Shown one piece after another: positions 10,792 to 19,062 of a DNA stretch of 64,000 bases. Position 1 is the stretch's first letter. Every line of letters begins with the position of its first letter. The translations under genes were made by a program, and so were the position numbers. The notes under the pieces were generated by a model. It saw only the letters and a program-made list of their open reading frames with translations. It was not told where the DNA came from and did no database searches. Where the stretch lies: positions 1 through 64,000 of the forward strand of contig CAMDDL010000009.1 of NCBI GenBank assembly GCA_945891505.1. The letters run 5' to 3'. The DNA comes from Maricaulis salignorans. Lineage in GTDB: Bacteria > Pseudomonadota > Alphaproteobacteria > Caulobacterales > Aquidulcibacteraceae.

Positions 10792-13209
10792 ATGGCCAAA
10801 GCGGCACCTAAAGACGACGAGATGAACGGCCAATGGCCGGTTGCCATCACGCTTGTCCTATGTGCGCTTTTTGCTGCGGTTATCTTGCTTCTAGCTAAGC
10901 GCGACTATGATCGCTTTCACCGAGATGCCACCCATGAAGCTGCCGCCGAAGCCCGTCTGATTACAGCGCAAATGGATGCTGATATCCGCGAGGCCCGGGC
11001 CAGTCTTGTGGCGGCAAGTGCACTCGGCATGGCTAACGGCGCGACTGTGGCTGCTACGGCGCCCGGTCTACAAGCGGTTGCAAGCTTTGACAGCAAAGGC
11101 GTCTTGGTCTCGCAAGGCTCTGCGTCATCCAGCGATATCGGGGCCTTGGCCGCCGCCGCCCAACTGGCCAAGACCGATGGGTGGAGTGGCGCTGTTGCAC
11201 TTGGCGGTGGTCGCTATTCGCCAGCCATTTCCGTGCGCACTGTCGATGGGGGTGCGTTAGCGGCTTTCGTCACCTTCAAGGGCCTAGATGCCCTTGGCCC
11301 CGGCAGGCGGGTTGGCGTTGGTGAGCCCGGTGGCAACCTAATCTCTGTTCAGCCCGCCTTTAAGGCTGTTTCGGCACTGGGGGCACTTCCTGCATTCGGT
11401 CTTAAATCGCCACCGGCCGCTGGCTCCGCTTTGGGCTTCTATGCCAAAGATGTGGATGGCCAAAACATCGTTGTGGGAACGGCCGTGGCTGAAAACGGCC
11501 TGACCGCCTTTGTCTCGCGGGACCGTGAACCGATTGAAGCAGCTTGGCTGCGCAGTGCCATCATGTTTGGCCTGTTGTTCTTAGGGCCCGTATTGGCAGC
11601 CGCCGGGATCTGGTTCTTGGTCCAAGGACAGTCAGAGCGCTTTGCCACGGCGCGCGTCCAAATGCGCGATGCAGAGCGGCGTTTACGGGTCGCGATTGAA
11701 GGGGCCCGGTGCGGCGTCTGGGATTGGGACATCACCAATGACCGCGTTTATCTGACCCAAAGGCTAGCTCATAGCTTTGGGCTTTCTGGGGCCGGCCGAT
11801 TTGACACCCAAGACGTCTTGCAAGCGTTGAACGCCGAGGATCAAGCCCGGCTACGTGCGGCCTTGGCTTCAGCCGCTCAAATCGGCGTGTTGGATGTTGT
11901 GGTCAAAATCACCCGGGCCTCAGGAGTTACACACGTGCAATTGCGCGGTCGTGCGGCGGTTGATCGCCAACGTCCCGGTAGCATTCGCGCGATTGGCGTG
12001 TCGATCGACGTTTCAGAAGAACGTAACTCAGAAGCCCGTGTCGCCGCAGCCGAGCGCCGGCTTCGCGATGCGATCGATTCGATCTCTGGACCTTTTGCGC
12101 TCTGGTGCAAAAACCGGACTTTGATCTTGTGGAATGGCGGCTTTGCCAAGACGTTTGGACTAGACGGCACTATCCTGCAAAAAGGTGCTTCCTATACGGC
12201 GGTTTCCGCTGCAGCAGCCAAGCGCGTAAAGTCACAGCGGCCAGATCGTTATGATGAGTTGGCCCAAGAGATAGAACTAGATAATGGTGTTTGGATTCAG
12301 CTAGTTGAACGGGAAACTTCCGATGGCGGGTTAGTTTCCATCGGTATTGATATCTCGCCGTTGAAAGAAACCGAAGAAAGTATCATGCGCTCTGAACGGC
12401 AGATGCGCTCGGTCGTGGTTGAGCTGGAGCGCTCCGAGCACAAAGCGTCTGAACTGGCGGAGAAATATCGGACTGAGCGGCAACGCGCTGAAGAAGCTTC
12501 GAGTGCCAAGAGCGGCTTCTTGGCCAATATGAGCCATGAACTGCGCACGCCGCTTAACGCGATCAATGGCTTCTCAGAAATTATGGTCCAACAGCTCTAT
12601 GGGCCCTTGGGTGACCGCCGTTACCTCACCTATGCGACCGACATTCTCAACAGTGGAAAGCACTTGCTTGAGCTGATTAACGACGTGCTCGACATGGCCA
12701 AAGTTGAAGCAGGCAAGTTTAAGATTTATCCCAAGCCGATGGATTTGCAGGAAACGATTGAGCAAGCGATGCGCTTGGTACGCGGCCGGTCGGAAGAAAA
12801 AGGTATCGCCCTTGTTGGCGAGCTTGCAGAGGCCGGCGATGTAACGGGCGACGCACGTGCGATCAAGCAGATTATGATCAACTTGCTGTCCAACGCGATT
12901 AAGTTTACGCCGGACAATGGTCGGGTTCTGGTCCAAGTTAAGAACAATCTGGACTCGGTGATTATTCGCGTGATCGACAATGGGATCGGCATCAAAGCCG
13001 AGGATTTACCACGCTTGGCCCGACCGTTTGAGCAGGTCGAAAACGAACATGCCCGGTCCAATCAAGGAAGTGGCTTAGGCCTTTCCTTGTCGCGTTCGTT
13101 TGCTGAGATGCATGGCGGCACATTGACCATTGCTTCTGAAATCGGGGTCGGGACCATGGTGATTGTGTCCCTCCCCCGCTTGGCCGTCGCGCAGCAAGAA
13201 GCTGCCTAG
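10792..13209 (+). CDS. Membrane-bound PAS sensor histidine kinase, PleC-like
   Basis: 805-residue inner-membrane sensor kinase. One transmembrane helix lies at about 15-35 and a second at about 255-278, bracketing a periplasmic domain of about 215 residues. Two PAS-like modules follow at about 295-410 and 420-525, then a coiled-coil linker. HisKA has the phosphoacceptor His582 in SHELRTPLNAINGFSEIM. The HATPase domain shows NLLSNAIKF (N box), DNGIGI (G1) and GSGLGLSLS (G2). There is no receiver domain. The LNAINGFSEIM core, the GPLGD insert and the domain order resemble PleC/DivJ-type kinases that act on DivK/PleD in Caulobacter. That assignment is from family resemblance; pleC orthology would need a tree. 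Monocistronic, convergent with the ligase gene that follows. Confidence 0.9.
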   Translation: MAKAAPKDDEMNGQWPVAITLVLCALFAAVILLLAKRDYDRFHRDATHEAAAEARLITAQMDADIREARASLVAASALGMANGATVAATAPGLQAVASFDSKGVLVSQGSASSSDIGALAAAAQLAKTDGWSGAVALGGGRYSPAISVRTVDGGALAAFVTFKGLDALGPGRRVGVGEPGGNLISVQPAFKAVSALGALPAFGLKSPPAAGSALGFYAKDVDGQNIVVGTAVAENGLTAFVSRDREPIEAAWLRSAIMFGLLFLGPVLAAAGIWFLVQGQSERFATARVQMRDAERRLRVAIEGARCGVWDWDITNDRVYLTQRLAHSFGLSGAGRFDTQDVLQALNAEDQARLRAALASAAQIGVLDVVVKITRASGVTHVQLRGRAAVDRQRPGSIRAIGVSIDVSEERNSEARVAAAERRLRDAIDSISGPFALWCKNRTLILWNGGFAKTFGLDGTILQKGASYTAVSAAAAKRVKSQRPDRYDELAQEIELDNGVWIQLVERETSDGGLVSIGIDISPLKETEESIMRSERQMRSVVVELERSEHKASELAEKYRTERQRAEEASSAKSGFLANMSHELRTPLNAINGFSEIMVQQLYGPLGDRRYLTYATDILNSGKHLLELINDVLDMAKVEAGKFKIYPKPMDLQETIEQAMRLVRGRSEEKGIALVGELAEAGDVTGDARAIKQIMINLLSNAIKFTPDNGRVLVQVKNNLDSVIIRVIDNGIGIKAEDLPRLARPFEQVENEHARSNQGSGLGLSLSRSFAEMHGGTLTIASEIGVGTMVIVSLPRLAVAQQEAA

Positions 13210-13226
13210 CGCGTCACAGAACGCGC
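13209..13226. terminator. Short hairpin between convergent genes
   Basis: GCGCGT and ACGCGC form a 6-bp stem with a 6-nt loop in the 18-nt gap between the kinase stop (+) and the ligase stop (-). There is no T-run on either strand, so it is a weak candidate for a shared terminator. Confidence 0.3.
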
Positions 13227-13227
13227 C

Positions 13228-14796
13228 CTAAGCCACCCGCCGCGAATGGCCAACCCAATAGGGTTCCCGCAATTCACGCCGAAGAATTTTGCCTGAAGGA
13301 TTGCGTGGCAGTTCGGAAATGAAGTCCACACTTTTCGGGACTTTATAGCCTGCGATCCGCGCCTTTGTCCAAGCGATGATATCGGAAGGTTCTGCCGTTT
13401 CGCCGGGCTTCAACACGATAATGGCCTTGACTGCCTCGCCCCATTTTTCGTCTGGCACGCCGACAACAGCAACATCGGCAACGGCCGGATGGCCGAATAC
13501 CGCGTTTTCGACTTCAGCCGGATACACATTCTCACCCCCGGTCACGATCATGTCCTTCACGCGGTCGTGGATATACAGATAGCCCTCATCATCAAAGAAG
13601 CCGGCGTCACCAGTATAAAGCCAGCCATCTTTGACGGTCGCAGCGGTCGCCTCAGGTCGGTTGAAATAGCCCTTCATGATGGTGGTCGAGCGCATGGCAA
13701 TCTCACCCACTTCGCCCACCTCACAAGCACTGCCGTCATCACGACGGCATTCAATCTCAAACCCGGGCCAAGCAATGCCGCAAGAGCGCAGCTTGCCGCG
13801 CGCTGGATCGTGCGCCTCTGGTGGTAAATAGGTGCCAGCGCCCAAGCTTTCCGTCATGCCGTACAACTGGGTGAAAGAGCAGCCAAATGTCGCTTGGGCC
13901 TGCAACAATAAATCCTCCGCAATCGGGGAAGCCCCATAATACATCCGCTTCAGGGCCGAGAAATCGGTTGGAATCTTGGCATTGACCTGGATCAGAATAT
14001 TGATCACCGCAGGTACGACGAAGGCGTGGGCGATCTTTTCAACCGCAATCAGACGCAGGATTTCAACCGGGTCGACTTGCTCTAACACGACAGCCTTCGC
14101 GCCTTGGGCAATGCATAAGATGGCGCTGTTAATGCCAGCGACATGGAACATCGGCATCGCGATCAGAACCGCTTCACCCGCCTCATATTTCGCCCATTCC
14201 GCGCCAATGCCAAACTCAAAGAAAGACATATAATTTTGGTTGGTGATCTGCACGCCTTTGGGCAAGCCTGTGGTGCCAGAGGTATAAAGTTGAATGACAT
14301 CGTCATCTGGCAAGCATGGCAGGCTTGGATCCTCTGAGGAAGCAGCTTCATGCCAATCCTGATAGCTGGTCCAATTTGCATGGCCGCCATCAAGGGCCAA
14401 GGTCATCGGCTTGTTGGTGGCATGATCTAGGGCTGCTGCGGCAATCTCGTAAAAATGGCTGCCGACTAAAAAAACTTTGGCCTGACTATCGTCCAGCACG
14501 TAAGCCACTTCCGGCGGAGCCAAGCGCGCATTGACGCCAACTAGGGTCGCGCGAGCTTTCACGCTACCAAAGAACAAGGCGAGGTAATGATCGGAATTTG
14601 CGCCATAAACAGCCACCCGATCATCCGGCTTTACGCCAAGATTGATCAGTGCCTGCGCGATTTGGTTAGCGATTATGTCCAAGCGGGCAAATGTTGTCGC
14701 GCGATCCTTGAACAAGATGGCAATGCCGTCGGGGCGGGTCGCAGCCTGCACGCGGGTGATGTCCGCAACCGATTTTGTGGCTTCAAAGTCAAACAT
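13228..14796 (-). CDS. Fatty acid/carboxylate-CoA ligase (AMP-forming)
   Basis: 522-residue member of the ANL superfamily, converting a carboxylic acid, ATP and CoA to acyl-CoA through an acyl-adenylate. The P-loop YTSGTTGLPKG is at 171-181, the adenine motif QLYGMTES follows, then YTGDAGFFDDEGYLYIHDR, and the catalytic Lys503 sits in NPSGKILRREL. The ATG at 14796 follows a strong GAGGGGG site. The N-terminus (SVADITRVQAATRPDGIA) is typical of stand-alone FadD-like ligases. Its substrate could be medium/long-chain or aryl acids; motifs do not decide. It is divergent from the GST gene, with 168 nt between the two start codons, and is separate from the second ligase at 16471. Confidence 0.92.
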   Translation of the reverse strand: MFDFEATKSVADITRVQAATRPDGIAILFKDRATTFARLDIIANQIAQALINLGVKPDDRVAVYGANSDHYLALFFGSVKARATLVGVNARLAPPEVAYVLDDSQAKVFLVGSHFYEIAAAALDHATNKPMTLALDGGHANWTSYQDWHEAASSEDPSLPCLPDDDVIQLYTSGTTGLPKGVQITNQNYMSFFEFGIGAEWAKYEAGEAVLIAMPMFHVAGINSAILCIAQGAKAVVLEQVDPVEILRLIAVEKIAHAFVVPAVINILIQVNAKIPTDFSALKRMYYGASPIAEDLLLQAQATFGCSFTQLYGMTESLGAGTYLPPEAHDPARGKLRSCGIAWPGFEIECRRDDGSACEVGEVGEIAMRSTTIMKGYFNRPEATAATVKDGWLYTGDAGFFDDEGYLYIHDRVKDMIVTGGENVYPAEVENAVFGHPAVADVAVVGVPDEKWGEAVKAIIVLKPGETAEPSDIIAWTKARIAGYKVPKSVDFISELPRNPSGKILRRELREPYWVGHSRRVA

Positions 14797-14964
14797 ATTT
14801 CCCCCTCACACGGTTTGATACCGCGTCTATTTCTGGATATTGCCTGATGTAACGCGCCTGACTGCATTTGTCGCGTCGCATTTTGGTGAAGGACTGGTCG
14901 AATACATTTGGCTCGTTAAAAAGAAGCCATCTTATGTGCGAGTCGCTTGTCGAAGGATGTTCTC

Positions 14965-15900
14965 ATGGCCGATGCCGATAGTCTGATTTTACACCATTTC
15001 AACGCCTCGCCATTTTCTGAGAAGATTCGTTTGGTCATGGGCCTGAAGGGGTTGAGCTGGGTCTCGGTGAACATCCCGTCCATTATGCCTAAGCCAGACC
15101 TGACGCCGCTAACGGGTGGCTATCGTCGCACGCCGGTTCTGCAGATCGGGGCCGACATTTATTGCGACACGCAATTGATCCTGCGCGAGATTGAACGCCG
15201 CCATCCAACCCCAACGCTCTATCCCAATGGCGAAGCAGGACTATCATGGATGATCGCCATGTGGGCGGATCGGGCCTTCTTTCAGGCCAGCGTGCCTATT
15301 ATTTTTGGCGCCGAGGGTTTTAATGTGCCTGAAGCATTTAAGCGCGACCGCGAACAATTGTCTGGTAGACCGTTTGATACCGAGCAAATGCGCGCCGCCT
15401 CGCCCATGATGCGCGATCAATGGCGCGGCCACGTAGCTTGGGTGGAAGAAGCCCTTGAAGCCTCGAAGGGCGACTGGCTTTTTGGCGATAAGCCGGGCTT
15501 AGGCGACATTTCCGCCTATATGAATTTTTGGTTCCTGCGTAACGCTTATCGTCCGGGCTATGACAGCTTGATGGCCCCATTTGAAACGGCGCGCGACTGG
15601 GTTGAGCGAGTCGACGATATTGGTCATGGCACGATTGAGACGATGACGTCACAAGAAGCGGTGGCCCTTGCCGGACAAAGCACGCCCATCGCCCGCACCG
15701 GCGTAGATGAGCAAGAGCCACAAGGTTTGCGCGAAGGTAATTTTGTCTCTGTATCGCCAGATGATTACGGACGCGACCCCGTTACAGGCAAGCTCGTGTT
15801 TTCCGGTGCCAGCGAGATAGCGTTGGAGCGCGACGTGCCGGGTCTTGGGACTTTGGTGGTTCACTTCCCACGCGTTGGCTATACCGCCCGTCGCAGCTAG
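14965..15900 (+). CDS. Glutathione S-transferase family protein with C-terminal extension
   Basis: 311 residues from ATG 14965 (MADADSLILHHFNASPFSEKIR), which has GAAGGA 7 nt upstream; a TTG six codons earlier is rejected. The N-terminal thioredoxin fold has the Ser of SPFSEKIR in the GSH-activating position and the glutathione-binding DTQLILREIE. The helical C-domain includes WLFGDKPGLGDISAYMNFW. After about residue 220 there is an additional beta-rich tail with VSPDDYGRDPVTG and VHFPRVGY. I recognise this tail as a recurrent extension in a proteobacterial GST subgroup of unknown substrate. Single gene, convergent with the unknown gene at 15924. Conjugation or isomerase activity is inferred only from the fold. 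Confidence 0.88.
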   Translation: MADADSLILHHFNASPFSEKIRLVMGLKGLSWVSVNIPSIMPKPDLTPLTGGYRRTPVLQIGADIYCDTQLILREIERRHPTPTLYPNGEAGLSWMIAMWADRAFFQASVPIIFGAEGFNVPEAFKRDREQLSGRPFDTEQMRAASPMMRDQWRGHVAWVEEALEASKGDWLFGDKPGLGDISAYMNFWFLRNAYRPGYDSLMAPFETARDWVERVDDIGHGTIETMTSQEAVALAGQSTPIARTGVDEQEPQGLREGNFVSVSPDDYGRDPVTGKLVFSGASEIALERDVPGLGTLVVHFPRVGYTARRS

Positions 15901-15923
15901 GGTTAAGCAACCTCGGGAGCTGC

Positions 15924-16424
15924 TTAGTCGAACAAGGCGTCAATATCATCTTGGGCGCAGCCCGCAGCCCCGCCATGCACGAGGCCATCCAGCATCATGA
16001 TGGACGATTTCAACGCCATCGTGGTTTCAGCGATGAAGCCATCCAAAGGCGCACCTTGCTGGATCAGCCTTTCTGCCTGCGCGATGGCCTGCTGCAGCAA
16101 GTCGCACGTCTCAAGGGTGAGGGCGTCAAAAGGGGCTTTGATAGCGGGGTCTGCATTTTGATAAGCTAATATCGCTAAATCCTTGGCCTGAAAGCCAGAG
16201 CGCGCAAAATGCTGCTCATAGCTCAAAGGTTCCCATTTGCGCAGTTCTTCAATCATGTCAGGCATATCGCCCAACAGACCAAACAACATGACGGCCTCGT
16301 TAAAGACATTCAAATAGTCAGTCGCAAGGCCTGTCGCCGGCATGATATTGGCTTCGATTAGGACCTCAGGGTCCCACCAGGCAAGCTCTACTACTTCTTC
16401 ACCACGATCACGCACATCAGACAT
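15924..16424 (-). CDS. Conserved alphaproteobacterial protein of unknown function
   Basis: 166-residue soluble acidic protein with no signal peptide or membrane helix. It begins MSDVRDRGEEVVELAWWDPE and contains a central block (GLATDYLNVFNEAVMLFGLL, then EPLSYEQHF, FQAKDLAILAYQNA). I recognise this block from hypothetical proteins in Rhizobiales and Caulobacterales. The second half is an alpha-helical stretch (about 95-150) of the kind that packs as a helical bundle. Cys appears twice (TCDLL, GCAQDD). It sits 46 nt downstream of the FadD6-like gene's stop on the same strand and converges on the GST gene. No enzymatic motif is visible and I propose no function. Confidence 0.8.
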   Translation of the reverse strand: MSDVRDRGEEVVELAWWDPEVLIEANIMPATGLATDYLNVFNEAVMLFGLLGDMPDMIEELRKWEPLSYEQHFARSGFQAKDLAILAYQNADPAIKAPFDALTLETCDLLQQAIAQAERLIQQGAPLDGFIAETTMALKSSIMMLDGLVHGGAAGCAQDDIDALFD

Positions 16425-16470
16425 GCGCCCATGTTTACTCTACATTCGTCAATTTTTACTTTCGAAGCGA

Positions 16471-18264
16471 TCAATATCTGATTTGCCCGAGTTGAAAAGC
16501 TTCATAGACCTCAGCCGTCAAAGGCTCATAGAGGCGGGTTGCAGGATTCATCCAGACCATAGGGTCGGCAATCTGCGCCGGGTCGAAACCGGCCTTGACC
16601 AAATCGACCTTGCGGTATTTGAAGGTACCGGTAACCTCCATTTCCGTTTGGAAGCGTAAAAATAACGGAATGGCATAGCTGGGCAGTTCAGTCCGCACGT
16701 GGGCGGAAAGGGCTGCCAAATCAATCGGATTTGGCGAGACAATCACGGCCATGCCAGCGCGGCCATCGGCGTGGGGAACATCCACGCCATAGACATTGGC
16801 CTGCTCAACACCTGGATAGATACACAAGGCCTCGCCCACTTCATTGGTCGAGACATTTTCAGATTTCCAGCGATAGGTGTCACCAATTCGGTCCACGAAG
16901 TAAAAATAGCCGAGCTTGTCTTGCTTCAAGAGGTCGCCAGTGCGGAACCACAAATCGCCCTTTTCGAAGACGTCGCGCAGGAGCTTCTTCTCCGAAGCCA
17001 CCTTGTCGTTCGCATAGCCGTCGAAGCGAGCCCGCACATTGGTTATGTCGATCTTGCCGATGGCCTCACCCACCTCGTCAAAGGCACACTTCTCGCAAAG
17101 GCCTTCTTCGTTTCGGATCGGCTTTTCTTCTTCAATATCAAAGCGAACCAGCTCTACATTGAACCGCTTCTTCAGATAACCCGGGATGCGGCCGACCGCG
17201 CCCAGCTTACCTTCCACATTGATGAAGCTGACATTGCCTTCGGTGGAGCCGTAGAACTCACAGATGAGCGGGATTTTAAAGCGCTCTTCGGCACGCGCCC
17301 AGACGTCGGGCCGCAAGCCGTTCCCGAAGCAGGACTTAAGCTTGTGCGCTTGCTCTTTTGGATGCGGCGGTATGCTGACCAAATAGCGGAACAATTCGCC
17401 AATATAGGCAAAGACCGTGCATTCCTGATCGACAATATCATCCCAGAACTGGGTGGCGGAAAACTTACGGCGCAACACCAATGTTGCGCCCGTATTCAAG
17501 ACAAGACCAACGCCACAGATGCCGCCTGTGCCGTGATAGAGCGGTAGCGGGCAGTAGACACGGTCTCCCGGCCCGGTGTTGGTCGCCGCAATGAAGGAAC
17601 GGCTCATGCCTTGGGTCCGCAAATGAGACAGGGTTGCCGCTTTGGGATTACCGGTTGTGCCTGAGGTATAGACATAAAGGCAGGGGTCTTTGGCTGTCAG
17701 CATTTCACGAAAGGCGCGCGACGGCCGCTTATTGCTCTGCGCATTTAAGGAGCGATCCAAGTCATTGGCATTGGGGATTAAACCGCCCGCGGCCCAAACC
17801 GAAACGCCGGTCAGTTGACCATCAATTGTGGCCCACAACTCGGCCTGCTCAGCGCCAACAATCGCGGCCTTGGACTTAGCAATCGTGATGCAATGCAGGA
17901 GTGATGGACCTTGTAGATTGTGGTTGATCAAAGCCACGATCACGCCGACCTTGGTGAGGCCGTACCAAGCCGCTAAATAATCAGGTCGGTTCTGCATGAA
18001 GAGCGACACCACGTCGCCAGCTTTCAAACCAATCGAGACCGCCCAATGCGCATAAAGGTTCGCTCGACCGTCAAATTGCCCATAGGTCCAAGTTTTGCCC
18101 TCGAACACAATAGCAGGTTTGGAATTGAATTGGTCGCAAATCGCTTCCCAATTGTCCGGCAACAAGACTTGGCTGTCTGGGCTTAAGTCCTTCATCCAAT
18201 TATTGGTGCGACTTAAAGCCGAAAAGAATTTCACCTCGCGCTTGATGCTGTCGATTAGGCCCAT
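16471..18264 (-). CDS. Long-chain acyl-CoA synthetase, FadD6/FATP type
   Basis: 597-residue AMP-forming acyl-CoA synthetase of the fatty-acid-transport-protein (very-long-chain synthetase) branch. The start at ATG 18264 is preceded by AGAGGAAA about 10 nt away. The P-loop YTSGTTGNPKA is at about 199-209. Branch-specific signatures are INHNLQGPSLLHCI, CEFYGSTEGN, GDLWFRTGDLLKQDKLGYFYFVDR and DRIGDTYRWKSENVST. The C-terminus MEVTGTFKYRKVDLVKAGFDP carries the catalytic-lysine region. The N-terminal helix may bind membrane. It would activate imported or recycled long-chain fatty acids for beta-oxidation or lipid synthesis. It is distinct from the ligase at 13228 (different branch), so the window holds two separate activation enzymes. 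Confidence 0.93.
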   Translation of the reverse strand: MGLIDSIKREVKFFSALSRTNNWMKDLSPDSQVLLPDNWEAICDQFNSKPAIVFEGKTWTYGQFDGRANLYAHWAVSIGLKAGDVVSLFMQNRPDYLAAWYGLTKVGVIVALINHNLQGPSLLHCITIAKSKAAIVGAEQAELWATIDGQLTGVSVWAAGGLIPNANDLDRSLNAQSNKRPSRAFREMLTAKDPCLYVYTSGTTGNPKAATLSHLRTQGMSRSFIAATNTGPGDRVYCPLPLYHGTGGICGVGLVLNTGATLVLRRKFSATQFWDDIVDQECTVFAYIGELFRYLVSIPPHPKEQAHKLKSCFGNGLRPDVWARAEERFKIPLICEFYGSTEGNVSFINVEGKLGAVGRIPGYLKKRFNVELVRFDIEEEKPIRNEEGLCEKCAFDEVGEAIGKIDITNVRARFDGYANDKVASEKKLLRDVFEKGDLWFRTGDLLKQDKLGYFYFVDRIGDTYRWKSENVSTNEVGEALCIYPGVEQANVYGVDVPHADGRAGMAVIVSPNPIDLAALSAHVRTELPSYAIPLFLRFQTEMEVTGTFKYRKVDLVKAGFDPAQIADPMVWMNPATRLYEPLTAEVYEAFQLGQIRY

Positions 18265-18390
18265 GGAGTACGTTTCCTCTTTTCTCCTTTATGGACTGAC
18301 TTGAACTTGCTTCAAGCTGTTAAGCTGACAAGAGGAGAAGATTTCGCAATAAGTTGAACGCACTGATACACAAATGCATCAGGCTTTGCT

Positions 18391-19059
18391 TTATGGGCGA
18401 ACAGGCCAGCCCTTTTGATGATAAGCGCTATCCCAAAACAACCACTCATGCTGGGCACAGCGCAAGAAAGCTGCCTCCATGCGGGCGCGCTCCGCAGGCC
18501 CTGCGGCCTCGGCTGCTGCATTGACGATGGCCTTCATGCGCTCTGTCGCTGCCGCGAAACTTTCATCCGCATAAGTATCAATCCATGCCTGATAGAAATT
18601 ATTGGGTGCGCCTTGTTTGGCGATCTTGGTGCCGACGTCCTGATAGAGCCAGAAGCAGGGCAGAATTGCTGCGGCCAAAACCGCAAAACTATCGGTTACG
18701 GCTGTTGCCAGCATGAAATTGACATAGGCCTCGCATGCCGGTGTTGCGGCTGCAGTTTCGGCAGCGCGGGGATAAATACCAAATTGCTCAAGATAGCCCG
18801 CATGCAGCGCGCGCTCGACGATGATGGCAACTTCAGCAGCTTTGGAGAATTCCAAGATTTCATCCGCCGCTGGTGCTTTTGCCGCGCCCAAAGCCAAGAC
18901 CCGCGCGTAGCCCTGTAGGTAAAGGCTGTCTTGGATCATGTAATGGGCAAAGGCCTCACGGGATAAGGTGCCCGCCGACAGTTCGGTATTGAAGGGATGG
19001 GCGTGCACGGCTTCGCGCAGCTTGGAAGCTGCCACCCAGACATCATCGGTAAATGCCAT
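18391..19059 (-). CDS. tenA: TenA aminopyrimidine aminohydrolase (thiaminase II)
   Basis: 222-residue helical enzyme of thiamine salvage, hydrolysing aminopyrimidine breakdown products to HMP. All catalytic residues known from B. subtilis TenA are present at the same numbers: Asp44 and Tyr47 (MIQDSLYL), the nucleophile Cys135 (AILPCFWLYQ) and Glu205 (CAQHEWLFWD). The start at 19059 lies 3 nt after the TonB-receptor stop. Its Shine-Dalgarno GGGAG is inside the last codons of that gene, so the two are co-transcribed and share control by the TPP riboswitch upstream of the receptor. The receptor context suggests salvage of imported thiamine or its degradation products. Confidence 0.95.
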   Translation of the reverse strand: MAFTDDVWVAASKLREAVHAHPFNTELSAGTLSREAFAHYMIQDSLYLQGYARVLALGAAKAPAADEILEFSKAAEVAIIVERALHAGYLEQFGIYPRAAETAAATPACEAYVNFMLATAVTDSFAVLAAAILPCFWLYQDVGTKIAKQGAPNNFYQAWIDTYADESFAAATERMKAIVNAAAEAAGPAERARMEAAFLRCAQHEWLFWDSAYHQKGWPVRP

Positions 19060-19062
19060 GAC

